Below are positions 1 through 7,517 of a DNA stretch of 60,915 nucleotides, piece by piece. The position numbers were made by a program, and so were the translations under genes. The notes below the pieces were generated by a model that was not told the origin of the DNA, made no database searches, and saw only the letters and a list, made by a program, of their open reading frames with translations. Origin of the DNA: Streptomyces californicus (GTDB taxonomy: Bacteria; Actinomycetota; Actinomycetes; Streptomycetales; Streptomycetaceae); assembly GCF_000717645.1 (NCBI RefSeq), contig NZ_JNZZ01000033.1:1-60915 (forward strand), given 5' to 3'. Position 1 is the stretch's first letter; each line of letters starts with the position of its first letter.

Positions 1-1092
1 GGCGGACGGGGCGGGGGCGGGCACGGCGGGGTGGGCGGTCCGGTCGGCCGGTGGCGGGGCGCTGTCCCGTACGGCCTGCGGCGGGTCGTCCTCGGGCGGG
101 GGCGGGGCGTCGGTGAAGCGGTCCAGGACCACGACGAGGCGGCCCCCGGCGGTCCCCAGCATGGTCATCAGCGCCTGGACGGCGGGGGCGAGCGCCTGGG
201 TGAGATAGGTCAGCGCGCCGACCAGGGCGCCCGCGGTCAGCCCGTTCCGCAGCAGCCAGGGCGCCGCGAGGAGCAGCAGGAGCGGGGGGAAGCGGCCGCA
301 GACGGCGAGGGCCAGCACCCGGACGGCCGACCAGCGGGCCAGCGACCGGGAGGCGGCGAGCTGGGCTTCGGCCAGGGCCCCGGACTCCGCCACGGTCCGC
401 CCGGCGGTTCCGGCGGCGGCGATGTCGCGTACGGAGGCGGCCAGTTCGCCGGCGTGCGCGGCGTACGCCTCGTCGGCGGCGAGGTAGGCGCGCTGGCGGG
501 CGGCCATCGGGGGCAGGGTGGCGAGGAACAGGGCGGCCCCCACGGCCAGCGGCGGCAGGACGATCAGGAGCAGGGCGGGCGCGAGGGCGAGCAGACCGGT
601 GACGGCCCCGGCGGCGGTGAAGGCGAACGAGCGCAGCGTCAGCACGAGTCCGGCCCAGCCGTCCCGGGCGATCTCACTCTGATGGGTGACCTGTGAGAGG
701 GACCGCGTGCTGACGTCCCCGGAGCGGCCGAGCGCGCCGCCGAGCGCCCGGGACACCGCGCGCCGGACCAGTCCGTCGCGCAGCGGCTCCACCAGGTCCG
801 CGAGCCGCCCGAACACCCCGCGTGCGGCGAGCACGGAGGGCAGGACGGCGACCGCGGCGACGGCCAGCCAGCAGAGGCCGGTCGCCGGGCGTGAGGCGAG
901 GAAGCCGTCATCGAGCGCGCGGGCGACCCCGTACCCGCTGAGGAAGGTCTGCGCGAACTCCAGCAGGGACCAGCCGGCCAGCCGCAGGACCGCCCCCGTG
1001 CGCGCCCGCAGGAAGGGGCGGGCCTCCCGGGCGACGCGGCGCAGCGCGGTGTCGCGCCGGGGGCGCGGGGCCGTGGGGCCGTTCGCCTTCAC
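1..1092 (-). CDS. amfA: SapB-type exporter, second ABC half-transporter (5' part only, truncated by window edge)
   Basis: This is the second half-transporter of the lanthipeptide exporter. A GTG at 1092-1090 overlaps the TGA of the preceding ABC gene (GTGA), and the frame stays open for 364 codons to base 1, so the stop lies outside the window. The visible part is the membrane domain: a basic cytosolic start (PRPRRDTALRRVAREARPF), a first hydrophobic segment around residues 35-70, a coupling stretch (STRSLSQVTHQSEIARDGW), then several more hydrophobic segments up to about residue 315. It ends in a Pro/Ala-rich linker (PPPPEDDPPQ). The nucleotide-binding domain is beyond the edge. In amf/ram clusters the order is synthetase, peptide, two ABC genes, regulator, which fits this gene as amfA (ramB). 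The assignment rests on context and fold; the order of the two ABC names is less certain. Confidence 0.82.
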   Translation of the reverse strand, partial: MKANGPTAPRPRRDTALRRVAREARPFLRARTGAVLRLAGWSLLEFAQTFLSGYGVARALDDGFLASRPATGLCWLAVAAVAVLPSVLAARGVFGRLADLVEPLRDGLVRRAVSRALGGALGRSGDVSTRSLSQVTHQSEIARDGWAGLVLTLRSFAFTAAGAVTGLLALAPALLLIVLPPLAVGAALFLATLPPMAARQRAYLAADEAYAAHAGELAASVRDIAAAGTAGRTVAESGALAEAQLAASRSLARWSAVRVLALAVCGRFPPLLLLLAAPWLLRNGLTAGALVGALTYLTQALAPAVQALMTMLGTAGGRLVVVLDRFTDAPPPPEDDPPQAVRDSAPPPADRTAHPAVPAPAPSA

Positions 1093-3104
1093 CGGGCCGC
1101 CTCCGCTCCGGTCGGTTGGTGGGGGGTGTTCGGTCCGGTGGGTTCGTGGAGTGGGTGGGGGCCGGTCGGTTCGCGGGACGCCTTCGCATCGGCCCGTGCC
1201 CGGGTCGCGTCCGGCGCTGTCGATTCGCGGGACGGGTCCGGCCCGGTCGGTTCGGGGGACGCCTCCGTCTCGGCCCGTGCCCGGGTCGCGTCCGGCGCCG
1301 TCCGTTCGCGGGGCGTGTCCGGTCCGGTCGGTTGGTGGAGCGGGTCGGGGCCGGTGGGTTCGCGGGCGGTTTCCGTCCCGGCCCGTGCTCGGGTCGCGTC
1401 CGCCGGTTCGTCGCGGAAGACCGCCCGGTACTCAGGATCGGCCCACAGTTCGTCGTGGCGGCCCGTCGCGCGGAGCCTGCCGTCCTCAAGCCAGGCGACG
1501 CGGTCGGCCCGCGCGGCCGACGACAGCCGGTGGGCCACGATGATCCGGGTGCAGCGGCCGGCCCGCGCGTCGAGGGCGCGCCGGACGTGGTGCTCGGTCA
1601 CGGTGTCGAGGCTGGACAACGCGTCGTCGAGGATCAGCAGGCGGCCCGGGTGGGCGAACGCGCGGGCCAGCCCGAGGCGTTGGCGTTCACCGCCGGAGAG
1701 GGGGGCGTCGGCGAGCGGGGTGGCGTAGCCGTACGGGAGCAGGGCGACGAACCCGTCGGCGCGGGCCGCGCGGGCGGCCTCGCGTACGGCGTCGGGCGCG
1801 GCGGTCCAGGGGCCGTGGGCGATCGTGTCCTCGACGGTGGTGCCGGGGAGGGCCGGGCGGGCGAAGGCGTACGCCACCTCGCGGCGGAGCCGGGCCGGTT
1901 CCATGCCGTCCAGCGGGACGCCGTCCAGCAGCACATGGCCGGTGTCCGGGTCGAGGAGCCGCCCGGCGACCGCGGCGAGCTGCGACTTGCCGGAGCCCGA
2001 GCGCCCGACGACGGCCAGGGACGTACCGCCGGGGACGGTCAGATGGACGCCGGTCAGCAACGGGACGCCGTCCTGTTCGACGCCGACGTCCCGGAGTTCG
2101 AGCTCTCCGGGGGCGTCCGGGACCGGTCCCAGGCCGCGGTGCGGCAGCGGGGCGAGGGCGAGGAGCGGTTCGAGGGCGGTGGCGGCGGCGCGGCTGCGGG
2201 CGAGCGCACCGAGGGCGCCGGTCAGGGAGCCGATGCCGACGGCGAGGCTCGCGTAGCGGGAGGCGGCGACCAGGTCGCCGACGCCGATCGCGCCCGCGCC
2301 GAGGCGGAGTCCGGCGACCGCGAGGACCAGCAGCATGAGCAGGGGCAGCAGGAGTCCACTGCGGCCCACGGCCCGCCCGTACACCTCCCACGTACGCCTG
2401 CCGTGTTCGGCGAGGGCGGTCAGGGGTTCCAGGACGCGGCGGTGTTCGCGGGCGGCGGTGCGGGCGGCCCGGATGGTGTCGGCGCCCTCCAGGGCCTCGG
2501 TCAGCCGGTGGGCGATGAGCGACTGGGCGCGCTGGTAGTCGGCCCCGGCGTCGGCGGTCCCCCGGGTGAAGGCGCGCAGCAGGACGACGAGCAGGGGCGC
2601 GCCCACGAGGAGCGCGGCGGCCGTCCACACGTCGATGAGGAGGAGGCCCACGAGCGCGCCGAGCGGCAGCAGGACGCCCGCGACGGCTCCGGCGGCGGTG
2701 GCCGGGCCGGCGGCGGCGTCGGCGGTGCGGGCGGTGAGCCGGGCGGTCAGGTCGCCGGTGGGCAGCGCGAGGGCGCGGCGGGGTTCTGCGGCCAGGACGC
2801 GGGCGGCGGTGCGGGTGCGCAGGGACGCGGTGAGCCGGGCGGTGGTGGTCGTGCCGGTCACGGCGGCGGCCGCGTCGAACCCGGTCTCGGCGAGGGTGAG
2901 GGCGGCGCAGAGCAGCAGCCCGGACCAGGGCACGGGACCGCCGGAGACCAGCCGGTCGACGGTGTGGCCGAGGGCGGCGGGAAGGGCGAGGGCGGCCAGC
3001 GCGCCGCCGGTGGAGCAGAGGAACAGCCAGGTCAGGGCGGCCGGGTGCCGCCGGGAGAGCCGCCGGACGCCGGACGCGGGGCCCGGTCGGAGGTGCAGCG
3101 GCAC
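1089..3104 (-). CDS. amfB: SapB-type exporter, first ABC half-transporter with repetitive C-terminal tail
   Basis: This is an ABC membrane-plus-ATPase protein of 671 residues. I start it at GTG 3104, which has AAAGG six bases upstream; an in-frame ATG at 3197 lies inside a hairpin and would add a Pro/Arg-rich leader. Hydrophobic segments fill residues about 25-300. The ATPase domain shows Walker A GRSGSGKSQLA, signature LSGGERQRLG, Walker B LLILDD and the H-loop IVAHR. After the ATPase the protein carries about 100 extra residues (roughly 560-668) built from degenerate PTGPD and TAPDATRARA units, which is unusual for this family. It follows the precursor gene after a strong hairpin and overlaps the next ABC gene by four bases. 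It is expected to pair with that protein and export the modified SapB-like peptide. Confidence 0.85.
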   Translation of the reverse strand: MPLHLRPGPASGVRRLSRRHPAALTWLFLCSTGGALAALALPAALGHTVDRLVSGGPVPWSGLLLCAALTLAETGFDAAAAVTGTTTTARLTASLRTRTAARVLAAEPRRALALPTGDLTARLTARTADAAAGPATAAGAVAGVLLPLGALVGLLLIDVWTAAALLVGAPLLVVLLRAFTRGTADAGADYQRAQSLIAHRLTEALEGADTIRAARTAAREHRRVLEPLTALAEHGRRTWEVYGRAVGRSGLLLPLLMLLVLAVAGLRLGAGAIGVGDLVAASRYASLAVGIGSLTGALGALARSRAAATALEPLLALAPLPHRGLGPVPDAPGELELRDVGVEQDGVPLLTGVHLTVPGGTSLAVVGRSGSGKSQLAAVAGRLLDPDTGHVLLDGVPLDGMEPARLRREVAYAFARPALPGTTVEDTIAHGPWTAAPDAVREAARAARADGFVALLPYGYATPLADAPLSGGERQRLGLARAFAHPGRLLILDDALSSLDTVTEHHVRRALDARAGRCTRIIVAHRLSSAARADRVAWLEDGRLRATGRHDELWADPEYRAVFRDEPADATRARAGTETAREPTGPDPLHQPTGPDTPRERTAPDATRARAETEASPEPTGPDPSRESTAPDATRARADAKASREPTGPHPLHEPTGPNTPHQPTGAEAAR
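1189..1406. repeat. In-frame tandem repeats in the amfB tail
   Basis: A GC-rich unit of about 28 bases (tcggcccgtgcccgggtcgc and the bases after it) occurs at 1189-1216 and 1270-1297, and a diverged copy lies at about 1377-1406. The spacings are 81 and roughly 108 bases, both multiples of three, so the array encodes repeated DATRARA...PTGPD peptide units at the C-terminus of the exporter without breaking the frame. Confidence 0.85.
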
Positions 3105-3184
3105 GGGTCGCCTTTCTGGTCGGCGGGACGGCCGCGGGGACGTCCCGGCCGCGCGGTCGGCGCCGGGCCCTCGCGGGCACGTGG

Positions 3185-3225
3185 CCGGCCGGCCCATCGG
3201 CGGTGCTCGCCGATGGGCCGGCCGG
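3185..3225 (-). terminator. 18-bp perfect hairpin between amfS and amfB
   Basis: The arms 3185-3202 and 3208-3225 are exact reverse complements over 18 bp with the 5-base loop gtgct. The structure begins 7 bases after the amfS stop. There is no T-run, as is common for Streptomyces terminators. Its position suggests partial termination or 3'-end protection, so that peptide mRNA exceeds exporter mRNA. This role is inferred. Confidence 0.8.
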
Positions 3226-3231
3226 GGTGGT

Positions 3232-3363
3232 TCACGGGGTGCAGAGGACCACGCTGAGCGAGCTGTACTCGCAGACCAGCACCGAGACCTGGCTGCCCGT
3301 CGCGAGCTCGCCGAACGAGTCCTCGGCCGGGGTGTCCATCGCCTGGAGGTCGAGAAGCGCCAT
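3232..3363 (-). CDS. amfS: SapB/AmfS-type class III lanthipeptide precursor
   Basis: This 43-residue precursor was found inside a longer antisense frame. The ATG at 3363 has AAAGGA seven bases upstream. The leader MALLDLQAMDTPAEDSFGEL carries the LLDLQ box that class III LanKC enzymes recognise, closely matching RamS/AmfS leaders. The core after ATG contains two copies of the SxxSxxxC pattern: SQVSVLVC (S24, S27, C31) and SSLSVVLC (S34, S37, C41), followed by Thr-Pro. In this family the serines are phosphorylated and eliminated, and the cysteines add to form two rings, giving the SapB morphogen that lowers surface tension so aerial hyphae can rise. It lies 26 bases after the synthetase gene. 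Which ring type forms (lanthionine or labionin) cannot be read from sequence. Confidence 0.93.
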   Translation of the reverse strand: MALLDLQAMDTPAEDSFGELATGSQVSVLVCEYSSLSVVLCTP

Positions 3364-3389
3364 GATGATGTCCTTTCGGGGACGGTTGC

Positions 3390-6140
3390 TTACTGAACGG
3401 TGGTGTTGCCACGACCCCTGGAGGGGCCGGTCTGTGGGGCCGCTGGAGCGGCCGGGTGCGCCGCCGGGGCGGCGGGCAGGAAGGGAAGTCCGATCGGGGC
3501 GCCGTGCGCGGCCCCCAGGGCGAGGAGCGCGCCGGCGGTCCCGGTGGCCAGGTCCATCGACAGGCGCATCAACTGTTCGCCGGGGAAGGCGAGTCCGCCG
3601 CCGTCGGTCAGGGCGTGGCTCGCCAGCAGGTCGAGGTGGCGGTCGATCGCGCGGAGCCGGTCGGCCGGCTCCGCCAGCGGGGTGGCCGCGAGGTGGGCCA
3701 GGAGTCCGGCGGAGCCCCGGAACAGTCCCGGCTGCACGTAGAAGGCGGAGCAGGCGGCCGGCAGGAGGGCGCGGCCCGCTTCTTCGAGCGCGGGGTCCGG
3801 CCGCTGGGCCAGGTAGGCGTCGATGACGGCGGCTATCCCGGCGCTGCCCGAACCGAGGTACGGCATCAGCCGTTTGCCCTCGACGACGAGGAGTTCGCCG
3901 TCGTCGCCTGCCCGGCACCGCTCCAGGTCGCGGTGGAGCGCGGCGGCGGCCAGGTCGAGGAGGGCGGTGTCCCCGGTGTTCTCGTACCGGCGTATCAGCA
4001 GCAGGGCGACGCCGCTCGCGCCGTGCAGCAGTCCGGTGCGGGGCGAGGGAGGGCCCTCGGTGAGCGCGCGGACGGCGAAGGCGGTGCAGCGGGCGGCGGC
4101 GGCGGAGAGGGCCGGGGCGTCGGGGCCGGAGGCGGTGCGGGCCAGGTCGTCGAGGGCGAGGCCGATGCCCGCGTACCCGTTGTGCAGGCCGGGCGCCAGG
4201 CCCTCCAGCGGCTGGTCGAGGACGATCCGCAGGAGGTCGGCGGCCTCCGCGGTGCGGCCGAGCCGGTGCAGGGTCCAGGCGATGCCGGTCAGCCCGTCGT
4301 AGAAGCCGAGGGGGCTGCCGGACGCCGGGGCCTTGGCGTGGCGCAGGAGCCAGTCCTCGGCGGCCGGGCAGGGCGGGGCGCCGGTCTCGTGGAGGGCGTA
4401 GAGCACGCCGGCCGCCCCGTACGCGAAGGACTGGCCGCCGGTGGCCGTGGCGAACTGGGCGATGTCCCCGGGGAAGCAGCGGTCGTCGCGCTCCGGCGTA
4501 CAGGAGGCGGCGATGGCGTCGGCCATGGCCTCCCGGGCGCGCGGCCAGTCCCGGAGGTCGGGCCCGGCGGCGTCGGCGTACGGGCCGGGTGCGGCGGTCG
4601 CTGCGTCGGGCGTACGCGGGGCGGTCGAGGCGTCGGAGGTACGCGGACCGGGTACGGCGGCGTGCGGCGGGGCGTCCGTCGCGGCGGTCGCGTCCGCCTC
4701 GCCCGTCCCCCGCAGGATCTCGGCGACCGCCGGCCGCAGCGCCTCCTCCGTGACCGGGAAGACGCGGGCGATGTCCCGGGCGAGCCCGGCCGCCTTGGTG
4801 CGGTCGATGCCGAACAGCGTGGTGAGCGGGAGGTACAGGGCGAGCCGCAGGCAGGCCAGCGCGTACCGGTCGATGTCGGTGCCGCGCCGGTCGGCCGGGG
4901 CGACGAAGGCCGGGTTGGCGACGATCTGGCGTCGGCGGTCGGCCGCCGGGAAGGCCGCCTCGAAGTCGAGCAGGGCGATCCGGCCGCTCTCCTCGTCGAC
5001 CATGACGTTGCTCATGTGCAGGTCGCTGATGACGATGCCCCGGGCGTGGACCGCCTCGACGGCGCGCTCCACCTGCCCGTGGACGTCCTCGGCCCACGCC
5101 GCGTGGGCGGCGAGCAGTTCGGGCGAGGGGTGCCGCCGGGCGAGCGGGAAGCGGCGGGCGAAGACGGTGTTGAGGGTGGCGCCGGGCATGTACTGGAGGA
5201 CCAGGAAGTGGTGGTCGCCCACCTCGAAGGCGTCCTTGACCTCCGGCACGCACTCCAGCCCGGCGAGGTGTTCCAGGGCGGTCCGTTCGCGGTCCAGCCG
5301 GGCGACGGCGTCCGCCCCGTCGGCGGCCAGTCCGGCGTACGGGCGGGCCTCCTTGAGGACGACCTGCTCGCCGGTGCGGGTGTCGCGGCCCAGGTAGACC
5401 CCGCCGCCGTTGGAGAAGTGCAGCGCCTTCTCCACGGTGTACGGGAGGTCGCCGAGGCCCACGGCGGCGCGGGCTTCGAGGTGCGGGGCCAGGAAGCCGG
5501 GCGGCGTCACCCAGGAGGGGATGCGGAAGGCGGGGCCCCGGTCGTCCGGGACGAGCCGGCCCCGGGGGTCGGCGACGGCCGGCACCGGCCGCCCGTCCGG
5601 GCCGGAGCAGAAGCGGGCGGCGAACGCCCCGTAGCGGGTGTGCACGGGACCGTTCCCGCAGCGCAGGTCGCTCAGGATGTACGGTCCGTGCTCGCCGTCC
5701 AGCAGCTCCATGAGGGCGGTGCACACCTCGGGGAACGCCTCGTCGGACGGCGGGTAGACGGTGATGAACTTCCCGCTGCCCGCCCGGTCCGCGTACTTGG
5801 CGTTCCGCAGCGCCAGCAACCCCGGGTTCGGTACGCACTTGAAGGCCAGCCGGTGCGCCAGACAGTGGGCGACGACCCGCTCCAGCACCGAGTCCGCGTT
5901 GTCGAGGGCGGCGGATATGTGCAGCTTCCAGCCCTGGGGCGGCAGACGCAGCCCGTCGGGGCTGTACGAGAGCCAGTCGCCGCGCCGGGAGCGGGTCCAC
6001 CCCTGGGGGGCGGCGCCTCGGACGGCCGGGTAGAACGCAAGCTCCTCACCACCGGCGCCCCCGGCCGGCTGGAGGGCGCGGTGGGGTGCGTCGTAGAAGC
6101 GGCGGTCCGCCTGGCAGTACGCGGCGTACTCCGGATTCAC
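3390..6140 (-). CDS. amfT: Class III lanthipeptide synthetase LanKC (AmfT/RamC-like)
   Basis: This is a 916-residue three-domain synthetase that dehydrates and cyclises the adjacent precursor. I choose GTG 6140 (VNPEYAAYCQADRRFYDAP), where homologues begin; GAGGGG lies eight bases upstream. An upstream in-frame ATG at 6188 adds 16 residues. An N-terminal phosphoserine/threonine lyase domain covers about 1-220. A Ser/Thr kinase domain follows, with a glycine-rich loop (SNGGGVYLG), the ATP lysine in VVLKEA (about 263), catalytic DLHMSN (Asp about 373) and DFE (about 392). After an Ala/Pro/Asp linker comes a LanC-like cyclase with GxxG repeats (YGAAG, HNGYAG, HGASG, FRGSAG). The Cys-Cys-His zinc ligands of LanC are absent, as is normal for RamC/AmfT. 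The stop lies 26 bases from amfS, so this is one operon. Confidence 0.93.
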   Translation of the reverse strand: MNPEYAAYCQADRRFYDAPHRALQPAGGAGGEELAFYPAVRGAAPQGWTRSRRGDWLSYSPDGLRLPPQGWKLHISAALDNADSVLERVVAHCLAHRLAFKCVPNPGLLALRNAKYADRAGSGKFITVYPPSDEAFPEVCTALMELLDGEHGPYILSDLRCGNGPVHTRYGAFAARFCSGPDGRPVPAVADPRGRLVPDDRGPAFRIPSWVTPPGFLAPHLEARAAVGLGDLPYTVEKALHFSNGGGVYLGRDTRTGEQVVLKEARPYAGLAADGADAVARLDRERTALEHLAGLECVPEVKDAFEVGDHHFLVLQYMPGATLNTVFARRFPLARRHPSPELLAAHAAWAEDVHGQVERAVEAVHARGIVISDLHMSNVMVDEESGRIALLDFEAAFPAADRRRQIVANPAFVAPADRRGTDIDRYALACLRLALYLPLTTLFGIDRTKAAGLARDIARVFPVTEEALRPAVAEILRGTGEADATAATDAPPHAAVPGPRTSDASTAPRTPDAATAAPGPYADAAGPDLRDWPRAREAMADAIAASCTPERDDRCFPGDIAQFATATGGQSFAYGAAGVLYALHETGAPPCPAAEDWLLRHAKAPASGSPLGFYDGLTGIAWTLHRLGRTAEAADLLRIVLDQPLEGLAPGLHNGYAGIGLALDDLARTASGPDAPALSAAAARCTAFAVRALTEGPPSPRTGLLHGASGVALLLIRRYENTGDTALLDLAAAALHRDLERCRAGDDGELLVVEGKRLMPYLGSGSAGIAAVIDAYLAQRPDPALEEAGRALLPAACSAFYVQPGLFRGSAGLLAHLAATPLAEPADRLRAIDRHLDLLASHALTDGGGLAFPGEQLMRLSMDLATGTAGALLALGAAHGAPIGLPFLPAAPAAHPAAPAAPQTGPSRGRGNTTVQ

Positions 6141-6183
6141 GCACGTTCCCCTCGCTCGGTTCGGTCGCGGCGAGAGAGAAATT

Positions 6184-6248
6184 GTCATAACGACGAGCGG
6201 TGCCCATAGTCACGGTTGTCACGAGTCGTACATGCACGCCAACCGTCA
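6184..6248 (-). promoter_or_regulatory. Candidate amfT promoter with clustered GTCAC motifs
   Basis: The 219-base gap upstream of amfT contains four GTCA(C/T) elements on the plus strand at 6184, 6209, 6218 and 6245. Read on the gene's strand, TATGAC (6189-6184) could be a -10 box with only a poor -35, which fits a promoter that needs an activator. The amf/ram operons are activated by the response regulator AmfR/RamR binding repeats upstream of the synthetase gene. That these elements are its site is my inference. Confidence 0.35.
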
Positions 6249-6359
6249 CCGCACATGCGAAGCGCACGGGTTACCGGTGCGTACCCCCTTCCGCGCAGGT
6301 ACGGACCGGTGCGGACCGGGGGGCGCACCGGGGCGTGCGCCCGGCGCTTTCGGTGCCGG

Positions 6360-7340
6360 TCAGCTCGCGCTGCGCACCAGGACGTCGCCCGCTTCCGTAC
6401 GGACGTAGAGCACGGAGCGGCCCGCACGGCGCCGGCGGACCAGGCCGGCGTCCCGGAGGACCCGCAGATGGCGGCCGACCGAGCCCAGCCCCTGGCCGGT
6501 CAGCGCGACGAGTTGCGTCGTGCTGAGCGGCGAGGCCAGCAGCACCAGGACCGCCGCCCGCGCCGCGCCGAGCAGCGCTCCCAGCGCGGTCGGTACGGGG
6601 CCGCGCCCGGCGTCGGTGAGCGCGCCGGAGCACGGGTACACCAGCGCGTACCGGCGCGGGATGTCCCAGCCGACCCAGCACTGGTTCGGGGTGACGGGGA
6701 CGAACAGCAGCTCGGCGCGGCCCAGTTCGCGGGGCGGGTTGTCGTAGGCGTTGATCTGGAGGCGGCTCTCGCCGAGCCAGCGGATGCCGGGGCGCATGCC
6801 GTTCAGCGCTTCGGCCCAGCCGCCCCGTCCCAGGCGGGCCGTCCGCGCGACCACATCGGCTTCGAGCACCCGCCGCCGCCTCGGCCAGTCGGGCAGCACG
6901 GTGTGCGTCCAGACCCACGCGACGGCGTCGGCGGCACGGTCGGCCAGGTCGTCCCGGTCGAGCGCGGCGGGGAGCGGGCCGCCGCCCAGGGTCACCGCCA
7001 GGTCGGCGCGGGCCTGGTCGGGCGGGGTGGCCCGCATCCGGGCCAGTTCCTCGGCGAAGGCGGGCGCGGGCCGGCCGGGCGGGGCGGGGACGGGGGCGGC
7101 GCCCAGGAAGTCGGCGGTCCAGCGAGGTGCGAGGGCGGACCGGATCACCAGCGCGGAGACCGGGTCCTCGGCCGCCCGCCGCCGGTAGGCGGGCAGGTGC
7201 TCCGCCAGCCAGGCGCGCTCCCCCGGGTGGGCGGCGGCGGCCCGCTCCAGGAGCAGCAGACTGGCGACGGCCTCCGCGAGCGGTGAGACGACGAACCGGC
7301 TCCCGGCGAGGGTGTCGGCGCTGATCTGCCACCAGCCCAT
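6360..7340 (-). CDS. ArsR-type winged-helix regulator with DUF5937-like N-terminus
   Basis: The last ~80 residues form an ArsR-type winged helix: SPLSTTQLVALTGQGLGSVG as the helix-turn-helix and HLRVLRDAGLVRRRRAGRS as recognition helix and wing. The long N-terminal part (MGWWQISADTLAGSRFVVSP, then helical) matches the pattern of Streptomyces regulators annotated as DUF5937 plus ArsR. I start at ATG 7340; a GTG 12 bases upstream is possible. The length from ATG is 326 residues. The gene is divergent from an MFS transporter gene 177 bases away, the usual layout for a local repressor of a pump. The inducer is unknown. No metal-binding cysteine pair typical of metal-sensing ArsR proteins is visible, so a small-molecule or unknown signal is more likely. 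Confidence 0.78.
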   Translation of the reverse strand: MGWWQISADTLAGSRFVVSPLAEAVASLLLLERAAAAHPGERAWLAEHLPAYRRRAAEDPVSALVIRSALAPRWTADFLGAAPVPAPPGRPAPAFAEELARMRATPPDQARADLAVTLGGGPLPAALDRDDLADRAADAVAWVWTHTVLPDWPRRRRVLEADVVARTARLGRGGWAEALNGMRPGIRWLGESRLQINAYDNPPRELGRAELLFVPVTPNQCWVGWDIPRRYALVYPCSGALTDAGRGPVPTALGALLGAARAAVLVLLASPLSTTQLVALTGQGLGSVGRHLRVLRDAGLVRRRRAGRSVLYVRTEAGDVLVRSAS

Positions 7341-7517
7341 CCCGCTCTTCACCGCCCTGTTCGCTCGGTCCGCTCGGTGCGCGCTGTGGTGACGGCCGCA
7401 CCGTCCGCTCGCGCTCAGCATGCGGTGTGCGGGGGCTCCGCCTGCGCGGCGGCCCCGGGCTTTCGCGTCCGCGCGAAACAGTAACGGCCTCGGCGGCGGC
7501 CTCCGCAGACTCCGGTC

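Noticed and set aside
1116..3257. Plus-strand 713-residue frame opposite amfB
   Set aside because: Gly/Arg-rich translation without motifs, fully antisense to a clear ABC gene.
3232..6000. Long minus-strand frame of 922 residues through the synthetase gene
   Set aside because: It is an Arg/Pro-rich shadow of the true synthetase frame. Only its last 43 codons, from ATG 3363, are a real gene (amfS).
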